From Impatiens glandulifera (lineage: Eukaryota; Streptophyta; Magnoliopsida; Ericales; Balsaminaceae): 64,000 nucleotides of DNA. Below the pieces are notes generated by a model. That model had not been told where the DNA came from, made no database searches, and saw nothing but the letters and a program-made list of their open reading frames with translations. The stretch spans positions 24,465,348-24,529,347 of the forward strand of contig NC_061870.1 in the NCBI RefSeq assembly GCF_907164915.1, written 5' to 3'. A program made the position numbers and the translations under genes. Below, piece after piece: positions 1-11,283 of this stretch (positions within the stretch are counted from its first letter, which is position 1; the number at the start of each line of letters is the position of its first letter).

Positions 1-1035
1 ATGTCCCTGTTCTGTCTGCAAATAAATGTCACCAATACCCGCAATGCTTGAGTGACTAGTATTACCCATCTTCACTGTACCAAGATCTCCAGCCTTGTAC
101 GTGGTGAAGAACTCTTTATTCGGTGTAGCATGATAGCAAGCACCTGTATCAACTATCCACTCAACTCCTTGGTGATCTTCTACATGTAGATATTGTTCAT
201 TTTCACAAGAAAGAATAACTACATCCTCTGCAGTTACTGTGGCTGTGGTATTTCTGTTTTCATCATCTTTCTTCTGATTTTTGCCTTCATTCTGTAGTCT
301 TTTCCAGGCTCTACAATTTTTCTTCATGTGACCTTCTTTACCACAGTGATAACATTCTCTTCCCTTAGATTTTGATCTGCCTCTTGACTTGCTATGACCT
401 CTTGATTGTTGTCGGTGTTCAGCTCTTCCCCTGTTCTCTGTGACTAGGGCCTGTGCACTATTTGTATTAGTTGACTTCCTTCTTGTCTCCTCATTGAACA
501 AGCTGCTAGTAACTATACTCATAGTAAGCACACCATTCGGAGCTGCATTACTAACAGTCACAACCAATGTCTCCCAACTGTCAGGCAATGATCCCAATAG
601 CAATAAGGCTTGTAACTCATCTTCTAAGGTCATCTCCATCACTGATAATTGATTAATCAAGCTCTGGAACTCGTTTAAATGCTCAGCAACACCTGTGCCT
701 TCTCTGAATTTCAGATTTACCAACTTTCGGATCAGAAACGCTTTGTTGCCTGCGGTTTTCTGCTCATACAATGACTCTAGCTTCTTCCATAGCTCATGAG
801 CACTTTTCTCACTTGCTACATGGTGATAAACACTATCATCAAGCCATTGTCTGATTGTGCCGACTGCTTTCCGGTTCAGTTTTATCCAATCAGCTTCAGC
901 CATCTCTTTTGGCTTTGCACTATCTCCTTCAACTGGCTCATACAGATCCTTACAATAAAGGATGTCCTCCATTTTGGATTTCCAAATCTGCCAGTTATTG
1001 TTTGTCAACCTGATCATTGTGCTATTGCCTTCCAT
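1..1035 (-). CDS. Ty1/copia gag and protease N-terminus (partial, runs off window)
   Basis: An uninterrupted minus-strand frame of 345 codons starts at the ATG at 1033-1035 and leaves the window at base 1. It begins MEGNSTMIRLTNNNWQIWK, the usual start of a Copia gag. The UBN2-type gag domain follows, with LYEQKTAGNKAFLIRKLVNL and later LLLGSLPDSWETL. A basic Ser/Arg/Lys linker leads to a CCHC zinc knuckle (CYHCGKEGHMKKNC). The aspartic protease start WIVDTGACYHAT has its catalytic Asp intact. The ATG lies 38 bases inside the primer-binding site, so the start is well placed. Gag packages the RNA in cytoplasmic particles and the protease would cleave the polyprotein. The absence of stops suggests a young insertion, but integrase, RT and RNase H are outside the window, so activity cannot be judged. 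Confidence 0.93.
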   Translation of the reverse strand, partial: MEGNSTMIRLTNNNWQIWKSKMEDILYCKDLYEPVEGDSAKPKEMAEADWIKLNRKAVGTIRQWLDDSVYHHVASEKSAHELWKKLESLYEQKTAGNKAFLIRKLVNLKFREGTGVAEHLNEFQSLINQLSVMEMTLEDELQALLLLGSLPDSWETLVVTVSNAAPNGVLTMSIVTSSLFNEETRRKSTNTNSAQALVTENRGRAEHRQQSRGHSKSRGRSKSKGRECYHCGKEGHMKKNCRAWKRLQNEGKNQKKDDENRNTTATVTAEDVVILSCENEQYLHVEDHQGVEWIVDTGACYHATPNKEFFTTYKAGDLGTVKMGNTSHSSIAGIGDIYLQTEQGH

Positions 1036-1073
1036 CTCAACCTACAAAAGCACTCTTCAAAATAAACCTAACA

Positions 1074-1085
1074 GCTCTGATACCA
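1074..1085 (-). other. Primer-binding site (tRNA-Met initiator type)
   Basis: On the minus strand this reads TGGTATCAGAGC, the standard plant Copia primer-binding site complementary to the 3' end of initiator tRNA-Met. It lies two bases inside the LTR, where minus-strand DNA synthesis would start. Confidence 0.93.
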
Positions 1086-1087
1086 CT

Positions 1088-1570
1088 TGTTGGGAATTTT
1101 GAAATGAAGATTACTTTTATACTGTAATCTAGCAATGTAAGATGGGTAAATTCACAGGTTATCCAAGTCTAAAAACAGAAGATCAAACACAGAACAAAAC
1201 AACACCAGATTTACGTGGAAAACCCTCTCAACCTGGAGGGTAAAAAACCACGGGGCCAATCAGCAAATTTCACTATAAGCAAGAAACATATACAAATGTT
1301 CTTCTCAACTTTAAACCCAAAGTTGAGGCATACAAACAGAGAAAACCAGATTCATCCAGACTTAAGCTAGTCTAGATATAAGATAACAAGAGATTGAAAC
1401 CTGAAGGTGAAAATGTAAGAGATCCACTGCCTCCTTCTCTTCTTCTTCCTCTGTTTCTTCTCTTCTTTGCAGAATAGCTTCTCTCTCTAGAAGTGATGGA
1501 ATGAGCAGCATTCTTAGGGTTTTGCTTGTTTTATTAGATGCCTAATTGGGCTGGACCCAAAGGCCCAACA
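1088..1570 (-). repeat. 5' LTR of the Copia element at the window start
   Basis: The 483-bp block is bounded by TGTTGGG and CCCAACA, perfect 7-bp terminal inverted repeats with the TG...CA ends of an LTR. It abuts the PBS. The element points leftward, so this is its 5' LTR. The downstream LTR lies beyond base 1, so neither LTR divergence nor the target duplication (first copy expected at 1571-1575, TTATC) can be checked here. Confidence 0.9.
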
Positions 1571-1793
1571 TTATCCATTGTCTCATTTATCCCTCTTGTG
1601 TTTACCGATTATATATACTTAATTCGTTGACCCATTTTTTCCCCAAAATCTTTAGATATAAGAATTAAAATCATTTCTAACTTTAGCTTTACTTGTTCAC
1701 TTTTCTAATTTTTGTTTTTTTTACTGAATAAGAGTATTAACTACAGTTTGGCTTTATTTATTTATTTCATAAGTTTCTTTATAAATTATCTTA
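1571..1793. other. AT-rich intergenic DNA
   Basis: No coding frame or RNA gene is visible between the Copia LTR and the next small element. Confidence 0.6.
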
Positions 1794-1961
1794 TGCCTTG
1801 TTTGATGTTGGATTATTTAAGATATTTATCTCTATTCAATCAACAATTCACTTATAAATCGTATAATTTAAATTCTTAGTTAAATTAGTATACCCTCAAT
1901 GTGTTTGAACTAAAATAACTTGATTTTTAACAACTTATCTAAAAAATAATCAAACAAGACC
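1794..1961. mobile_element. Tourist-like MITE (PIF/Harbinger type)
   Basis: A 168-bp block begins TGCCTTGTTTGAT and ends ATCAAACAAGACC, giving 13-bp terminal inverted repeats with two mismatches. It is flanked by TTA on both sides (1791-1793 and 1962-1964). TTA target duplication plus a G-C-CTTGTTTG terminus fits PIF/Harbinger-derived MITEs. It has no coding capacity. Confidence 0.65.
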
Positions 1962-1964
1962 TTA

Positions 1965-2570
1965 AATGAAGCGTATAAACATAACCTACTCACGCTCATG
2001 TCAAATATAATATCACATCAGCTTCATGTCAAATATAACATGATGATAGAATCTTAAAGGAAGGCTATTATTATTAGATAGCACAATTATATGCGTTTTC
2101 AAGAATTATTGATGTTATCCTAATGTACTAAAAATGCAAGTATTGTGGTTTTCAAATTCAATGACTCAACTTTTTTAATCTATTAAATTTATGGTAATGT
2201 TTATGGGTGATCAACTGACCGGGTCGCTTGCTCTCGGTGATTTGATCTTAGTGTAATGTTAACGAGTTAATAAGGATTGGATTGAAGTGTTTAATACATT
2301 GAACATTAATTATTGGGTTCAATATTCTTATTATATTTTGGTGGACTATCTAAATTAAAAAAATGAATTGTCTATTTCGGTGATTGTATTAGACGAATGT
2401 CTATGTTATTATTATGATATTTTGTTTACATTTGTTAAGTGAGGTCCATGAAGACGATTTGGGAGATCGCCATCCTTTTAAAAACTTCCCGCTCATCAAT
2501 TTCTTGATTTTTGTGTTGTATTTGGGTATTGTTTTTCTCCCTTATTTTTATGAGTGAAGAACTGAAATGA
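1965..2570. other. Intergenic DNA without a recognisable feature
   Basis: AT-rich sequence with short imperfect direct repeats (CATGTCAAATATAA near 1996 and 2026). No gene, tRNA or transposon terminus was recognised. Confidence 0.5.
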
Positions 2571-2574
2571 AAAG

Positions 2575-2990
2575 ATCCATTGAGATATAGAAAAACTCAA
2601 TAAAGAAGTATTGTAATACTTATTTCATTCATATACAATCTCTCCACATGTACATATACATTGAAATGAGGCAATGAAAGAACTAAAAATGTGTAATGAA
2701 AACTCTCTTAATAATATAAATGAAAATTCTTGAGAATATAAAACGAAAAGTCTCAACTTTCAGATTTTAATTGTTTGTTAATTCTCTTGAAAATGAAACA
2801 CATACCGTTAATTTGTTAAGTAGTAGAGAAAAACAGTTTGAATCTAAGTCTTTTAGTGAGTATGTCGGCAATTTAATCATTGGTATGTATCAGAAGAGAT
2901 TTTTTAGCAACACATTTACGGACATATTCTCTTTATGTTTTGTACAAACAATGTTAACACACCAAACGATGGAAGGTTGAAGGGAGAACA
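2575..2990 (-). pseudogene. Copia RNase H C-terminus relic with probable 3' LTR remains
   Basis: On the minus strand, 2890 to 2820 reads IHTND, a stop, then IADILTKRLRFKL, matching the conserved end of Copia RNase H (IHTNDQLADILTK). Just upstream, 2960-2890 reads TKH with K-E-containing residues and a frameshift, matching the TKHIE block. Stops and indels break the frame. The sequence to the left (2575-2760) looks like LTR sequence but its ends cannot be set. It is a decayed fragment, too short to place in a family. Confidence 0.6.
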
Positions 2991-3000
2991 AGTTCATGTA

Positions 3001-3741
3001 GCAAGTAAAATAAGTTTAGGAGTGACATGAACTAGAGCTCGATTCTTAGATGATTTGCTAGACAGACCAAAACTCTCAGTAAGGAAGACATCAAATTTAT
3101 TTTGAATTGGATAGACAAATAAGAAGAGACTGAAGTAATAACAAACAAGTTAGAAAACAATGATAAAAATATATGTATATGAAAAGATAGTATATGTGCT
3201 TTCCCTAAATGAATGGGACATTTTTATTTTCAATAATAGGTAACATAAAACGCGAAATAATAAGTGATGTGATGATATGTTGTTGTGGACAAGTTGTCAA
3301 TAAAAATTTGTTTATTTGTAAGTGGAGAAGAAAGGTAATATATGTTTGTCTTTAAATTACAATCCAATAGACTTTAGATGTAATGGTTTTGCATAGAGTT
3401 AATCAATATTACAAATTGGCTATTACAAAGGGTCCAAGATGACCACAACTACATATGGAGATGAGCTTAACAAAAGAGCAAAACACAAATTCATGGGAGT
3501 GTGTTTTATAATTATTTTCATCATTCCTAAAGTAAAAAAAAGAAAAAAAATAATTGAGAAGCATGATCATCATACACTTTAATTAATCTAGTTAGTGACA
3601 AATAGGTCCAATTAAAGGAGCCTAAGAAAGGCTCTGTTTATTCTTTACAAACTATTGATTGGAATTGGCAAAGGCTCCTTCCTTTAGAGAAAAAACCAGT
3701 CTTGGTGGGGGAGGGAACACAATGCAGACACCACTCCTCCA
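3001..3741. other. Intergenic DNA without a clear gene
   Basis: No supported gene. An imperfect hairpin is possible between AAAGGAGCCT (about 3614) and AGGCTCC (about 3672). It does not resemble a conserved plant microRNA that I recognise. Confidence 0.5.
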
Positions 3742-3921
3742 TTACTTACTAGAAACCAAGTCTATTCTCTTCCTTGCCAGTCTGGAATGCTTCTTCATCC
3801 ATTCAAGAAAGAAAGGAAAGAGAGATTGAGCCCTAAAGACTCTGACAAGCAGTTCTTGCCATGAATTGACTGAATCCCTTCCTCTCAAAGGGCAGACCAA
3901 TTCTCTAAGGGTCCACCACAA
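3742..3921 (-). other. Protein-like open stretch, possible terminal exon of unknown gene
   Basis: A minus-strand frame of 59 codons ends in TAA at 3742-3744. It has no early Met (the first in frame is 19 residues from the end), so if real it would be a last exon; an AG acceptor is available at about 3907. The composition looks like folded protein: an aromatic and basic core including SWQELLVRVFRAQSLFPFFL followed by a basic helix-like end, HSRLARKRID. I do not recognise the family. The plus strand in the same place also reads fairly open, so chance is a fair alternative. It lies 1.3 kb beyond the stop codon of the cyclin gene. Confidence 0.25.
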
Positions 3922-4058
3922 TCAGTACAAGGTAGCAAAATGCCCTCCAACAATCCCCCACCCATCTTTCACTCTTTTGGTCCCATCTCCCATCAAATTT
4001 AATCAACTAATCCATACTTCAGCAAACTTCATTTCACCTCCATAAACCACTTTACCTT

Positions 4059-4547
4059 CTACCATTCAATATATTCTACAACATAAGAACTCAATCCAAT
4101 ATGCATGGAATTCAAGCAAATATTTAGCATATTTAGAAGCAGCATAACTTCATTTGAAGCTGTTTTCAAATAAACTAAACTGGGTACATAATAAACAAAG
4201 CAAGCAAAAGGGGAAATAGGCAGGCATAAAGAGAAACCAAATGTATTGTAAAATTCCCAATCAGGGGCACCACCAATCAATAATTTAATCCAAAAGCAAT
4301 TGAAAACTAACCAATCCAACAAAAAAGATATCTTTGGTTTCTCAAAATTCATATCTAATGGAGTGTTCAAGAATAGGTAGCAACCTATGCCCCCTACAAA
4401 CATACTCGTCTCTCTTTTACAAACGCCTTTTTGTGGCACAAGAGAGTCTAATAATCCTTTCTTCATTCTCACTACTACTACAGATCTTTTGTCTTTCAAC
4501 CTTTTGAAAGACAAAGGAAGCATATCATGGGGCTTTACCATGTCCAA
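4059..4547 (-). other. 162-codon open frame of doubtful status
   Basis: An ATG-started frame on the minus strand begins MDMVKPHDMLPLSFKRLKDK and is rich in hydrophobic and aromatic residues in its second half. I recognise no domain or family. It sits just upstream, in the same orientation, of the open stretch at 3742-3921, so the two could belong to one transcript, perhaps noncoding. The base composition is less AT-rich than the surrounding DNA. I would not call it a gene without transcript evidence. Confidence 0.2.
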
Positions 4548-4559
4548 CCCATAAAAATG

Positions 4560-4998
4560 AAAAATGGTGTTGGCATTAGTAGAACATTGATCACTAGTGC
4601 AAAAGAATGACCATTGATAGATAAATAGTATTGGGGGATATATATCTCCTTTGGCCCTTCTTCTTCTTCTTCTTTCAATCCCTTCAATGTCTTTTGGACT
4701 TTTGTAGGCTCTTACTTCTCAATTCAGGTTAAAGTTAACTACTCCTTTATCTATTTACTTCTCCTTTCACTATTTGCTTTGCTGTCACTGCCTCCAGACC
4801 CCCCCACCCTTTTGTTTGGCTTGAAATTTAATTGGAAAAACCAAACCATTCATCCCCAAAAGCATTCCATGAATTGGGATATACTAAAAAAATTCAAGTT
4901 TCAATCCACTACCTATAAAGAAATTTCTCAATAATTATTTTAAAAAAAATCTGAAATACTATATCAATCCTAGATTGGATCCATATCAACAGCGTGCA
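4560..4998. other. Intergenic and probable 3' UTR of the cyclin gene
   Basis: No coding exon is recognised. The part next to 4998 would be the 3' UTR of the minus-strand cyclin gene. A CTT-rich tract lies near 4660. Confidence 0.45.
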
Positions 4999-6319
4999 TT
5001 ATGAACGACGGATTCGCTGAGAAGGGAAATGTTCTTCATTTGAGTTGATAAAAGGAAGGCTTCGTTTACAGTCTCCATTCGGGTACTTATTTGACTGCGA
5101 TGATACTATGACAGATTCAGGCGTTTTACATTTTCCCTTCTTGATATTCTGCATTGTATCGTAACAGCTATATATATGTTCCTGGATGTTGTGATGATAC
5201 ATGAAGAACGAACATGACCAAATTAAATAAAAGAAAAGGGAATTGTTTGAATAGTGAATGAAAAACAAATGGTTGAAAGTTGTTTACTGACTTGCATGAT
5301 CGGATTCCATGGTGAAATGACGCTCATTTTCATCTCCATCGATGTCCTGGTTAGTTGATCATCAGAAGCAGCCAAGACTGCTGCCATGGAAACAGCTGAT
5401 GGTGGAACTTCGACGAGATTAATCTCTGCAAATAAAGATTACACCAATGGTAAGAAATTTTTAACCACATATGAATCAACTTCATACTCCTTTGGGGATC
5501 TCACCTCTTGTGAAGGCTAAAATGAGTTCAGTGGCAACAGAAACCAATTCTTTAAGGCGAGAATCTCTAGACCCAACATACAACATGGTTATGAAATATT
5601 GTAAATAAGAAAATGGAGTGATTCTATGCATTTTCCATTGTAAAGTAGTCAAAACCAACAGTTCCATCCTTTGAATTGCAGTCCATTCAAACTTGCAGTT
5701 ATTCATCTGAAATTGGGATAAACCAGGGGTTTTCATTTCCTCCATTTTCGCAGCCAAGGATAGACATGCCACAGATAACAATTCAACAGCCCATGTTTTC
5801 CCTTCCTATGGTTTCACAAGAATTCAATCAAAATACTTTATAAGAAATCTAATAAATAGATAGATAGAAGAATCGTTTCATCACTTACCTCAATAGACCG
5901 AGTTGAGAGAAAATGGTCAAAGTATATCAATGATAGATAAGCTGTACCAAAGTGAAACCCAAAGAATGATCTTGTCTGCATCAATGTAGAAAAATATAAG
6001 CAATCCGTTACATACATTGGGAGTAAGTTAGAGATAGAAAAGGAAGACGAACACTGAGAATCCATTTGATGACACCCAAACGAGCAGACTTGGCCCAGTT
6101 TGATGTGACGGTATCTCTAGATACAAAGTGATTCGGATCGACGACGACGACGACGCTCTCTTTCTCGATCAATGTCTGGAAATATGGACCTTCACTCTCG
6201 TAAATAGTACAAGAGACCAAGTCCACAAATGGGTCTTCTTTGTCACCAAAAATAAAGTCATCTTCTTCCGAGCATCGGAGGTCAGGGGAAGAGAATGAAG
6301 GAGAATCAGAAGTACCCAT
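4999..6319 (-). CDS. CYCD5: D-type cyclin, CYCD5-like
   Basis: Five exons on the minus strand join in frame to 323 residues: 6319-6053, 5975-5889, 5805-5505, 5425-5292 and 5181-4999. Every intron has GT...AG ends and phases agree. Residues 14-18 are LRCSE, the LxCxE motif by which D cyclins bind retinoblastoma-related protein. The cyclin box follows: WIL near 86, FGTAYLSLIYFDHFL in exon 2, LLSVACLSLAAKMEE at 127-141, then TPFSYLQYFI. GLSQFQ after the box, the HIYSCYD block in exon 5 and the basic tail ending RIRRS favour the CYCD5 branch. The product pairs with CDKA in the nucleus to phosphorylate RBR and promote S-phase entry. The predicted length fits the family, and I see no lesion. Confidence 0.93.
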
Positions 6320-6359
6320 TTCGATTTTATTTGTTAATCAATCAATCTGTCGCAAAAAA

Positions 6360-6369
6360 CATATATAAG
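6360..6369 (-). promoter_or_regulatory. Candidate TATA box of the cyclin gene
   Basis: On the minus strand this reads CTTATATATG, about 41 bases before the ATG. Used as a TATA box it would give a very short 5' UTR. Inferred from position and sequence only. Confidence 0.4.
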
Positions 6370-6491
6370 ACCAGAAAAGAAAAGGGATTGACTGGTATCT
6401 GTGGCGATTGGAGATTCTTCAAGAAACCTAGAGCGAGAAGAGATGCAGTAGTGGGTGGGGGAGAGGAGAGGACTGATCAGCGGTTTTGGTG

Positions 6492-6499
6492 CCGCCAAA
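6492..6499 (-). promoter_or_regulatory. Candidate E2F-binding site upstream of the cyclin
   Basis: The minus strand reads TTTGGCGG, which fits the plant E2F consensus TTTSSCGS. It lies about 170 bases upstream of the cyclin ATG. E2F sites are common in promoters of genes induced at G1/S, so it would fit RBR-E2F feedback. A single 8-mer can occur by chance. Confidence 0.45.
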
Positions 6500-6539
6500 T
6501 TGCGGGGACGTGATGAAGGAGAGATTGATGATTATACGA

Positions 6540-7778
6540 TAATCCTTTCGTAAATACAGAAACCCAACTACAATTAAGCACTAATTATATGCAGTTAACT
6601 CTCTCTCTCTCTCTCAATATCTCCGATTTTCTTTCTGTCTCCCCTCAAGAATGTCTCACAAATTTATTCCCATTTCCAATATATAACTCAATTTATCATC
6701 AATTGCTTAGTTGTCATTTGTCTTTTTTTTTTCTTTTTTTTTACTACATTAATATTAGTCTAGGACCAAACTACGACCATACCAACTAGGTTATTCCAAC
6801 GGGTACAAAGTACAACAACATTGTTTTGTTTTATTTCGAGTCAACAAGATAACTTTTAACGTGAATTTTATATATCAACTAGTGTTAAAATTAAAATATG
6901 TTAGTTTGATCTATCGAACATTAAATTTTAAGTGAAAAAGTTCGTTACTAGTTATATAAAACTTAACGATATTACAAGTTAAATTAAACTTAAATGTCGG
7001 CGGTGTAATTAGTGCAATTACGATTTGATTTACTCGTATTTAGATAAGTATTAGTGAACGTAATTGCACTAATTAAGATAAAAGTAGATCATTTGCTAAA
7101 TTTGAATTAAATGATTATATGATAATGGTATAAAAAAGTGTTAGTTTGTAATCAAAATAGATTAAATAGTCCACTAAATTAGCATTATAAGATGTAGTAC
7201 TTGTGGAACTTATGATTGGCTTACAGTAAACTATATAAATTATAGTTCTAAATTCCAATAATAACATCTAAAGTGTGTATAATATAATTAGTGTTTTTTT
7301 TTTTTCTATTTTCTATTTTTAATTTTATTATTTATTTATTTATTTTCTCTGTACTTCAACTTGAATCCAAGACAACAACATATAATCTTAATACAAGATT
7401 TTTCATACTTTAAGTTATGAAATTATATTAATTATTATTATTATATTACCTTATTAACATTTGTTATATAATAAATAAAATGTTTACAATTATATGTATA
7501 ATATCATAAGATATTTATTATACTATAATAAAATATTTTATTTTATTTTTATCATTAATAAAATTCTATTTAGAATCATCATTATCTTAATACTATATAT
7601 ATTATACAGTAAATAATAAAAATATATTTATTATACCTTACCTAATATATAGTATTTACTTTAATAACATCACTAGTTAATTAATGTAATTTTTAATTAC
7701 TTGTATAATAAAATAATATTATTATAATGCTAATAATGATAAAATATCAATAAATATTTATTGCTATTACTTGCTATA

Positions 7779-7815
<37 letters not shown>

Positions 7816-8709
7816 ATTACATGATGATAATAAACTAATACAATGATAATACTAATAATCTCAAGAATTGGTATAACAAAATAATTATCAGTACCGAAGA
7901 GAATATAATAAAAATCATAATAATTAAATAAATTACAAACAAATAATAAACTAAATCATTTAAATAATTAATTTTATTTTCCTTAAAAAAACAATTACAT
8001 ATTTTTATAAGTACATAGTTTGACAACAACAAAAAAAAAAAAGTATAATTTGATGACATACAACTAAATTTTATACATTAATCTAAATTGTCCTCATGAA
8101 ATTAAATCTTATAAAATGATAATAAGTAATAATAATATAATGAAAAATAATAATAATAACATTATTACTAAATAACAATAAAGAAGATAATCATTAAAAA
8201 AAACTACAAGCACATTTCAGCATTTTAATTTAAAGGTCAAAAATATATTTAACTTTATTCGAAATCAAACGTAAAAATTTATCAAATATAATTTCTTAAC
8301 CATTAAGTAATATTATTTAACAGAAAAAATAATAAATATAATATAATATAATATAATATATATATATATTGACATATGTAAGCATTTTTAAATTTTTTTA
8401 TATATTTATTAATTTTTTAAAATAATAAAAATGGGAGAAAAAAACAATTAAACTCAAGATATAATTTTTTTATTTTATTTAAAAACCTTTCACAAATCAC
8501 AGCCCTTTAAAATATGACCCATTTCAACCTTGAGTATTTTTAACTAGAATTTAAGAATTATAAACAAAATTTATATTAAATTATTAAAAATCCAACTCTA
8601 GACATCAAAATAATCAAATCACCAGTAAATATAAAATGAATATAAAAGAATTACAATTCACATATATATGACTTAGACCTCAACTATAAAGGGAATAAGT
8701 GGATTTTGC
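6540..8709. other. AT-rich intergenic DNA
   Basis: Long A/T homopolymer and TA tracts, including (TA)n near 7776-7814 and an ATATA repeat near 8335-8368. A CT run lies at 6600-6616. Short hydrophobic open frames here have low-complexity composition and are not supported as genes. Confidence 0.6.
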
Positions 8710-8712
8710 TTA

Positions 8713-9988
8713 GAGCTTGTTTGAGGAGCTTGTTTGAGGAAGGGGTTATTTGGATAAATCTTGGGTTTTGGCAAATAACCTTGTACGATGGAATTGATAA
8801 AAAACTAGGTTTTTTAAAATTTATACCAATTTTACCCTTTATATATATATATATATATATATAATATTTTGTAAATGACATAATTTAATTTATATGAAAT
8901 TAATTAAAATTTTAAAATATAATAAAATAAATATTAAAAAACTTTAAATATTTTAATATTATTATTAATAAAAAAACTCTATTTATTTATATATTATAAT
9001 TAATAATACTTTTTTTAAATAAAATAATTTTATTTATATTAAATTAAATTTTGAAATATAATATAATAAATATTAAAAAACTATACATATATTAATATTA
9101 ACTTTTATTAATAAAAAATAAAATTTTAATATATATATATATATTATAATTAATAATACTTTTTTTAAATGAAATAATTTAATTTTTATTAAATTAAATT
9201 TTAAAATATAATAAAATAAATATTAAAAACTATACATATATTAGTATTAACTTTTATTAATATAAAAATAAAATTTTAAATAAATATTAATTTTATAAAT
9301 TATTACTATTAAAATTTAAATATTATATGAGATAATATAATATGTTATAGTTTTATTTATATTATAAATTTATTTTAATTATTATAATTAATTAAAAAAA
9401 AATAAATAAAATAGTTTCAGTGGTCTATAATTATAATTTAAATGTCATTTAATTTTATTGTTATTATTTTCTTAAATTACATTATAATATTTTGATTTTA
9501 TTAAATTAAAAAAAATATTAACTTAAATTAATTAATATATTTATTTAGAATGAGTTTATATATATAAAAATAGAATAAATTTCTTTATAAATATTTAATT
9601 TATACGAGATATATTTATAAATTAATTAATATATGTTATTCAAATATATTAACTTTAGTATAATTATTTATTTATTTGAATTATTTAAATTTTAATAGGG
9701 TATGTTATAATTGAATTTATATTGTGATTTTATTTTTATTTGAGATAATTAATAAAATTATTTAAAATGAAATAATTTTATAATTTAATTTATATTAAAA
9801 TAATTAAAATATAAATAAATATTATATATATTAAAATAATTTTTTATTAATATAAAAATAAATATTTAAGTAGAGGGTAATTTGGGTATTTTAATTAATA
9901 AAAAGATTAATTTGATTAATGATGGGATGGTTGAGTTTTGAGATAAAACCTGGGTTTTATCCTAAAAACCCAAAGATCAAACGAGGCC
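8713..9988. mobile_element. Non-autonomous TTA-flanked DNA transposon (PIF/Harbinger type)
   Basis: The block starts GAGCTTGTTTGA and ends TCAAACGAGGCC, and is flanked by TTA (8710-8712 and 9989-9991) within a shared CTTAG. Reading inward, the two ends remain related: GGATAAA with a TGGG-rich stretch, then ACCAATTTTACCC on the left against ACCCAAATTACCC on the right. The terminal logic matches the small element at 1794-1961. The interior is almost pure A/T with three copies of a ~150-bp repeat and no open frame. The internal sequence does not prove the superfamily. Confidence 0.5.
8860..9310. repeat. Three tandem copies of a ~150-bp AT-rich unit
   Basis: The string TAATAATACTTTTTTTAAAT occurs at 9001 and again at 9151, with a diverged copy around 8851. 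Each is followed by AATTTAATTT-like sequence, AATATAATA and AAATATTAAAAA. The array lies inside the TTA-flanked element, so it probably grew after insertion or was carried in. Confidence 0.6.
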
Positions 9989-9991
9989 TTA

Positions 9992-10656
9992 GTCTTCTTT
10001 GTAATAATATATCTAAAAATCAAATGTATTAGTTAATATCTTTACAAGTGTATTTGGTTGATATTTTTCGATCACCCACATCAATTCTCTAAAATATGTT
10101 ATTGTCGATCAATGTCGATTCGGTTTAAATGATTAGGTAAAAATGAAAAATAAAATAAAATTGTTTAACATATTTAAATAAAAGAGCTTAAATTATAATA
10201 AAAATTTAATTAATATTTTTTTCCTAATTATCAAGTTATTTTTAAAGTTGATAGTGTATAATCTTTAATTATCAAATAAATTTAAAACTCATTAACTTTA
10301 AAAATTAACACCATTAATTAAATATATTTTAATCATTAAAATCTATATATATATATTTAATTAATATGTTAACTCTTAAAAGTTAAAGAATATATTTCAA
10401 ACTTATTATATATCTGATAATACAAGAATCAAAATTAAACAATAATATGTACTTCTTTAAGCTCAGAAAAAGAAAAAAAAAAAACTGCTTCAAATATAAC
10501 ACACAAAAACTATCCAGAATTCAAAATAACTTAAGCTTTTTTTTAACAAACTAACAATTACTAAGGTAACAAAAATCTGTAAGCAAATTAACAATTACTA
10601 AGTTAATTAAAAGCTGCAAGTCAAATCTATCTTCCCGTAGTATATATATGCAGAAC

Positions 10657-10696
<40 letters not shown>

Positions 10697-11283
10697 GAAA
10701 ACTATATATACCTCATTTGACATTCGACAGATCCAGAAAGATGATTTAAGATATTATGCACTAAATTAAACAAGTTACTGATCTAAGCCATAACACCAAT
10801 CAATAGCAAGTCAAATAGATCAAGAAGCGTCAGTTTAAACTAAATGAACACAAATGTTACTATAATAAAGATGGTTACATTGGGCTAAGAAGAATTAATA
10901 TGCTTCATCATAGAAACAGATCTTCCATATCAGGAACACAAGAGTTGTTAATTCTTCTAGAGGTTGCTGACAAAATAAGTTAGGAAAATTTGAAACAATG
11001 ATTAGTAAATGTCAACAATTGGAGCAGCTGACCACTGAAAATTTGAGTTATGTGCTAGCACTAGAGCAAGCAGATGATACCATTTTTACATTCTTCACCA
11101 GCACACCTTTTCGCTGTAACATGATAGAGATCTTGTTCTAAAGTCCTGCTCATTTGCTGCTCTAGAGGTGAGAAAACGAAGGTTTAAAGTGTCAATTGTC
11201 AACCACTGTTACTAAAAATAAAGGTTTGGAACTACCTTTTACAGATACTACAATCAATCGACATTTCATGCAAAGTGGATCTA
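9992..11283. other. Intergenic DNA with an (AT)n microsatellite
   Basis: The main feature is an uninterrupted (AT)n run at about 10660-10694. The part from 10860 to 11280 is less AT-biased and could hold an old gene or element fragment, but I found no alignable protein frame. Confidence 0.5.

Noticed and set aside
3610..3690. Hairpin AAAGGAGCCT / AGGCTCC as a microRNA precursor
   Set aside because: The stem is short and interrupted and neither arm matches a conserved plant microRNA I know.
6295..6513. 72-codon plus-strand frame at the cyclin 5' end
   Set aside because: Antisense to exon 1 and promoter of the cyclin; no family features.
7835..8059. 74-codon hydrophobic frame
   Set aside because: Low-complexity Ile/Leu/Tyr/Phe composition expected from AT-rich DNA; no domain.
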